The translations under genes were made by a program, and so were the position numbers. A stretch of DNA of 64,000 nucleotides from Thermoplasmata archaeon (lineage in GTDB: Archaea > Thermoplasmatota > Thermoplasmata > Lutacidiplasmatales > UBA184): contig JAKIVX010000006.1 in the NCBI GenBank assembly GCA_022750335.1, forward strand, positions 1-64,000, given 5' to 3'. Within the stretch, counting starts at the first letter, position 1, and every line of letters starts with the position of its first letter. Shown here piece after piece: positions 61,066 to 64,000 of the stretch. Under the pieces are notes generated by a model that was given only the letters and a program-made list of their open reading frames with translations, ran no database searches and was not told the origin of the DNA.

Positions 61066-61962
61066 TCAGCAGGACTGGGCTTGCGTGGTCGGGCCGGACA
61101 ACCCGGTGCCCGTGACCGCGTAGTAGTTGGCCGTGATCTCGGTACCCGAGCCGCTCGTAGCGGTGAATGCGCAGGTGGAGTAGAGCAGGGTCCAGGTCGG
61201 GTTCCCGCTCGTTGCGGAATCTCCCCCGAGGAGGATGAACACCTCCGTCGCCCCCGTGTGATTCTGCAGGAAGGTGGCGCCGCCTCCCTGGTTCAACTCG
61301 GAGGCGATCGCAGGCGAGTCGAGCACCCCCGTCGCATTGATCGCTCCCAGGCTGGTGAAGGTCGTGATACAGCTCGCACCGGTCGCGGTCACGAGAGGGG
61401 TGGCCGACCCGTCGCTCACCTCGATCAGCAGGATGGCGCTCGCCGCGGTGTTCTTCGCGAAGAAGATCCACGTGGACAATTCTCCGGCCGATGCGTTGGA
61501 CGGGGTCCCCGGGAAACTGACGGTCGTCGGGGCTCCGGGCGAAGGAGTGTAGTCGCATCCGGATTGACCGATGGAATCAAGATTCGGTGAGGTGATGCCT
61601 CCCGATAGGCCGAGACCCTCCGCGGCGACGATGGTCCAAGGTCCCCCGCTCGCGGAGAGAGCGCCGGAGGTCCCGGTGACGATGGCTTGGCTGTAGGGCG
61701 CTGGAGTTCCGAAGTTGGGATTGCTGCCACCGGAATTCGACCCGATCATCAGCACAAAGATCGCGATCACGACGACCGCCACGACCGCGATCGCGGCCAC
61801 GGCGATCCACACGTTCCGCCGGGACTTGGGAGGGCTCGGGGCCGTCGGGGCGGGCGGAGGGGCCGAGGGAATGGTGGCCGCTTCCGGAGTGGCCGGGTTG
61901 ACCCCGGGGGGGTTCGTCCCGTACTCGTAGATCGGTTCGTCGTTCGGAGGAGCGAGGGCCAT
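61066..61962 (-). CDS. Membrane-anchored extracellular protein
   Basis: The 298-residue protein has a Pro/Ala-rich cytoplasmic start, one membrane segment (WIAVAAIAVVAVVVIAIFVL at about 52-71) and a Gly/Ser/Thr-rich extracellular part. Four Cys residues (near 136, 208, 275 and the C-terminus) may form disulfides. The fold is not recognised, but the layout is common in Thermoplasmata. Single-gene unit. Confidence 0.65.
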   Translation of the reverse strand: MALAPPNDEPIYEYGTNPPGVNPATPEAATIPSAPPPAPTAPSPPKSRRNVWIAVAAIAVVAVVVIAIFVLMIGSNSGGSNPNFGTPAPYSQAIVTGTSGALSASGGPWTIVAAEGLGLSGGITSPNLDSIGQSGCDYTPSPGAPTTVSFPGTPSNASAGELSTWIFFAKNTAASAILLIEVSDGSATPLVTATGASCITTFTSLGAINATGVLDSPAIASELNQGGGATFLQNHTGATEVFILLGGDSATSGNPTWTLLYSTCAFTATSGSGTEITANYYAVTGTGLSGPTTQAQSC

Positions 61963-62062
61963 GCCCGCGGTACGGGGACCCGACTCTTTAGCATGCCGAA
62001 CAGCGTCGGATCTTCCGTGCGCCGATCGGACGGGGGACGCCCCGGCTCCACGGCGGAGTCGG

Positions 62063-62950
62063 TCACCCCGGTGCGTTGCGGACGCGAGGAACCCCCGCGC
62101 CGTAGAGGAACTGCACCAAGGCGGTGTTGAATGCGGTCGAATTCTGAAAGTGCGGGTAGTGACCGGCGTTGGGGATGGTCACGATCGAGGCTCCGGGAAT
62201 GGCCGCCCCGGTCATTTCGGCGACCGCCCGGAGCCAGAGGACGCTCGTCTCTCCATGGATCACCAAGGTCCGCATCCGGAGCTGGCCCAACGCGGCGCGG
62301 GAGAGGGGAGGGTACGGAGTATCCGTCTCCTTCACGGTCCTCCCATTGTCCAACATCATCCTCCGGATCGGTTCGGGAAGGCCCTCGAGCACACCCTTCC
62401 GGTCCTCCACTCCATCCAGATTGAACTGCACCGCGCTCGCCGGATCGTTTCGACGGAGGGCGTCGAGCGCGGGACCGTTCGACGTTCGGAGGAACCGCTG
62501 GGCCGAGAGGGCGACCCGCGGATTGCGAAGCAAGAGCCCCAACGCCTCCGACCGGCGTTTCGGATCTCGGAGCAACAGGGAGGCGATCGCCGGCTCGACG
62601 AGGGTCAGTGATTGGAGCAGTTCGGGCTGGAGCGTGGCCAGGTACGCCGCCACGAACCCCCCGTAGGAATGTCCGACGAGGTGCACCGGGGCGACCCCCA
62701 GCTGCGTGATGAGCCCGGCCAGGTCTGACGCGTTGTTCTCGACGGTGCTGTCCGAGAGATCCCCCGAGCGCGGGTTGGGGTAGGCGTAGCGGCGGCTGTA
62801 CGTGATCGTCCGAAAACCGGGAGAGAGTGCCCCCACTTGGGCATCCCAGGCCCGGTAGTCGGTGGGGATCCCGTGGACGAACAACACGGCCGGTCCCGCA
62901 CCTTGCTCGGACCAGGTGAGCGTCACCCCGCTGACGTCGATCGTGGCCAT
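62063..62950 (-). CDS. Alpha/beta hydrolase
   Basis: The 295-residue protein has VLFVHGIPTDYRAWDAQVGA (oxyanion region), the nucleophile in VHLVGHSYGGFVAAYLATLQ and the catalytic His in TIPNAGHYPHFQNSTAFNTA. This is the common lipase/haloalkane-type hydrolase fold. The substrate is not known. The ATG at 62950 is at the start of the first strand. Single-gene unit. Confidence 0.9.
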   Translation of the reverse strand: MATIDVSGVTLTWSEQGAGPAVLFVHGIPTDYRAWDAQVGALSPGFRTITYSRRYAYPNPRSGDLSDSTVENNASDLAGLITQLGVAPVHLVGHSYGGFVAAYLATLQPELLQSLTLVEPAIASLLLRDPKRRSEALGLLLRNPRVALSAQRFLRTSNGPALDALRRNDPASAVQFNLDGVEDRKGVLEGLPEPIRRMMLDNGRTVKETDTPYPPLSRAALGQLRMRTLVIHGETSVLWLRAVAEMTGAAIPGASIVTIPNAGHYPHFQNSTAFNTALVQFLYGAGVPRVRNAPG

Positions 62951-63098
62951 GGATCGTTAGGGGAGTTCGGAACCGTATAACCGACCGCCCCCTCGGACGG
63001 AGGGGCGGTCCGGCCCCGTCGCCGCGGCCTCGGAACGGGTTCGACCGCTCGCCGGGGTCGGGCGCCCGCGGTTCCGGACGCGTCTCTCCCGCCGCTTC

Positions 63099-63692
63099 CT
63101 AGGCGCTGACCGCGACCTTCGGCCCCTGCGTCGCCGACCCCGTCGGTGCGGGGCGGGTGAACTCCGCGATCCGGGCCCAGCTCGGGAACCGGGTCTCGAT
63201 CAGGTGGTCGAGGCTCCACTTGCTCGGTCCGTACGTCGCGTTGATCAGGATGAGCGCCAGGAAGAGCATCGCATACATCGCCCCGGTGCCGATGTCCGTC
63301 GCGCCCGGTCCGTACGGTCCGCCGAACCCTTCAGGGACGGCCCAGATGAACAGGCTCAGGATCGCCCCGCCCACGTAGGCGAACTTACGCATGAACCCGA
63401 AGATGAGCGCGAGGCCCAAGGCGACTTCGAGCGAGCCGACGAAATAGGCCCAGAACACCGTGTTGCCGTTCACCTGCGTCGCCCAGAAAGAGAACCATCC
63501 TTGGAGCCACGCGGGTTGCCCGTTCCCGGTGATCGCACCGGAGAATGCGGCGGCGAACCCCGAAACGAACTTGAGTGCCCCGTCGATCAGCCAGATGACG
63601 CCGAACAGAATTCGGAAGACGGTCTTCGTCACATGGGCGTTCCGTGGCCACCATCCCTCGAGTCGGACCGTCGTTACTGCGTTGCTCTCCAT
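63099..63692 (-). CDS. DoxX-family membrane protein
   Basis: A 197-residue membrane protein with four hydrophobic segments: TVFRILFGVIWLIDGALKFV, FWAYFVGSLEVALGLALIFG, YVGGAILSLFIWAVPEGFGG and MYAMLFLALILINATYGPSK. DoxX-type proteins are linked to thiosulfate or quinone oxidation in archaea and to thiol balance elsewhere. The ATG at 63692 is preferred; one at 63725 is possible. Single-gene unit. Confidence 0.8.
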   Translation of the reverse strand: MESNAVTTVRLEGWWPRNAHVTKTVFRILFGVIWLIDGALKFVSGFAAAFSGAITGNGQPAWLQGWFSFWATQVNGNTVFWAYFVGSLEVALGLALIFGFMRKFAYVGGAILSLFIWAVPEGFGGPYGPGATDIGTGAMYAMLFLALILINATYGPSKWSLDHLIETRFPSWARIAEFTRPAPTGSATQGPKVAVSA

Positions 63693-63809
63693 GCGGGGCA
63701 CCGAACGGCCCACTCCGCCCGACATCTATGAACGCCCCGTAAACTGGGATTCACGAGTGGGAGCCGTTCGGGCCGAACGGACGGGACCGGTCCGGGGGCC
63801 GACAGGAGT

Positions 63810-64000
63810 TCAGTAGCCCCGGAACATTTCGTAGTCCACGTCGCCCTCCAGGACCCCGAGCGGTCCGCCGAGCATCGTCAGTATCTCGCTGACCATCTCG
63901 GGAAGTCCGACCACGTAGTACAAGGGGCGCCCCAGGGAGCCCGCCACCGTTCGGATCCACTCCGCGTCGATCCGGCCGACCCGGCCCCCCCACGGCGTCG
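63810..64000 (-). CDS. 3' end of a ferredoxin reductase-like gene
   Basis: An open frame enters from the right edge and ends at a TGA at 63810-63812. The 62 residues include WGGRVGRIDAEWIRTV, RPLYYVVGLPEMVSEILTML and VDYEMFRGY, which match the NAD(P)-binding C-terminus of the FNR/oxidoreductase family (usual YxCGPPxM, here YYVVGLPEM, and the F-x-GY end). The start lies outside the window. It lies upstream of doxX on the same strand. Confidence 0.7.
   Translation of the reverse strand, partial: TPWGGRVGRIDAEWIRTVAGSLGRPLYYVVGLPEMVSEILTMLGGPLGVLEGDVDYEMFRGY

Noticed and set aside
1-64000. tRNA and rRNA genes
   Set aside because: No TPsiC-loop-like segment with matching acceptor stem was found by eye, and no rRNA-like stretch; GGTTCGAA occurrences fall inside coding sequence.

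Overview
The window looks like a chromosomal segment of a GC-rich archaeon, most likely a member of the Thermoplasmata or a close relative. This rests on a thermopsin-family (A5) secreted protease ending in a FEETGLPS-type domain, DUF981 and DUF1275-type membrane proteins, several signal-anchored Ser/Thr/Gly-rich surface proteins, an RPA-like OB-fold protein, frequent GTG and TTG starts, and TATA-like boxes about 25 nt upstream of short or absent leaders. No rRNA, tRNA, CRISPR array or intact insertion sequence was recognised. The taxonomic call is inference from gene content, not from a marker gene.

Layout. (1) 0-12.6 kb: a secreted beta-helix protein, a methyltransferase, a DyP peroxidase, a PD-(D/E)XK nuclease-like protein in tandem with an atypical class III cyclase, a GYD-domain protein, a second class III cyclase fused to TolB-like and TPR regions, a DinB-like protein, the thermopsin-like protease, a TfoX-N protein and a conserved small protein. 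(2) 12.7-24.5 kb: ilvE, then on the minus strand a compact [NiFe]-hydrogenase operon in the order hemerythrin-like protein, hydB, cyclic-nucleotide-binding protein, hydG, hydD, hydA, maturation protease, HypA-like, hypC, EamA transporter, DUF6390-like. Diverging from it is a CBS-domain gene translationally coupled to formate-tetrahydrofolate ligase. (3) 24.6-43 kb: a looser accessory region with many small single-gene units: methyltransferases, VOC/glyoxalase folds, RidA, a P-loop kinase, SRPBCC, a nickel-binding-type DUF4242 protein, UPF0145, an orphan HExxH protein, a toxin-antitoxin operon and small membrane proteins. Intergenic gaps are larger here and base composition appears less GC-rich. 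(4) 43-64 kb: a YdjM-type membrane hydrolase, an orphan response regulator with an ArsR-like DNA-binding domain, small membrane and surface proteins, a PLP decarboxylase, two MDR oxidoreductases, a basic 22-residue-repeat protein, an APH-fold protein with a degraded active site, an ArsR/SRPBCC divergon with two identical palindromes, SDR, MFS, alpha/beta hydrolase, DoxX, and the 3' end of a ferredoxin reductase-like gene at the right edge.

How the genes may work together. The hydrogenase genes make a four-subunit group 3b-type NAD(P)-linked enzyme plus part of its maturation set; HypB, D, E and F are not in the window. A stand-alone cyclic-nucleotide-binding domain lies inside that operon, and two class III cyclase proteins lie 8-11 kb downstream on the same side. 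This raises the possibility of a cyclic-nucleotide signal reaching the hydrogenase. The coupled fhs gene points to tetrahydrofolate-linked C1 metabolism. The rest reads as stress, detoxification and self-regulation modules, with visible palindromic operators at the toxin-antitoxin operon and at the ArsR divergon.
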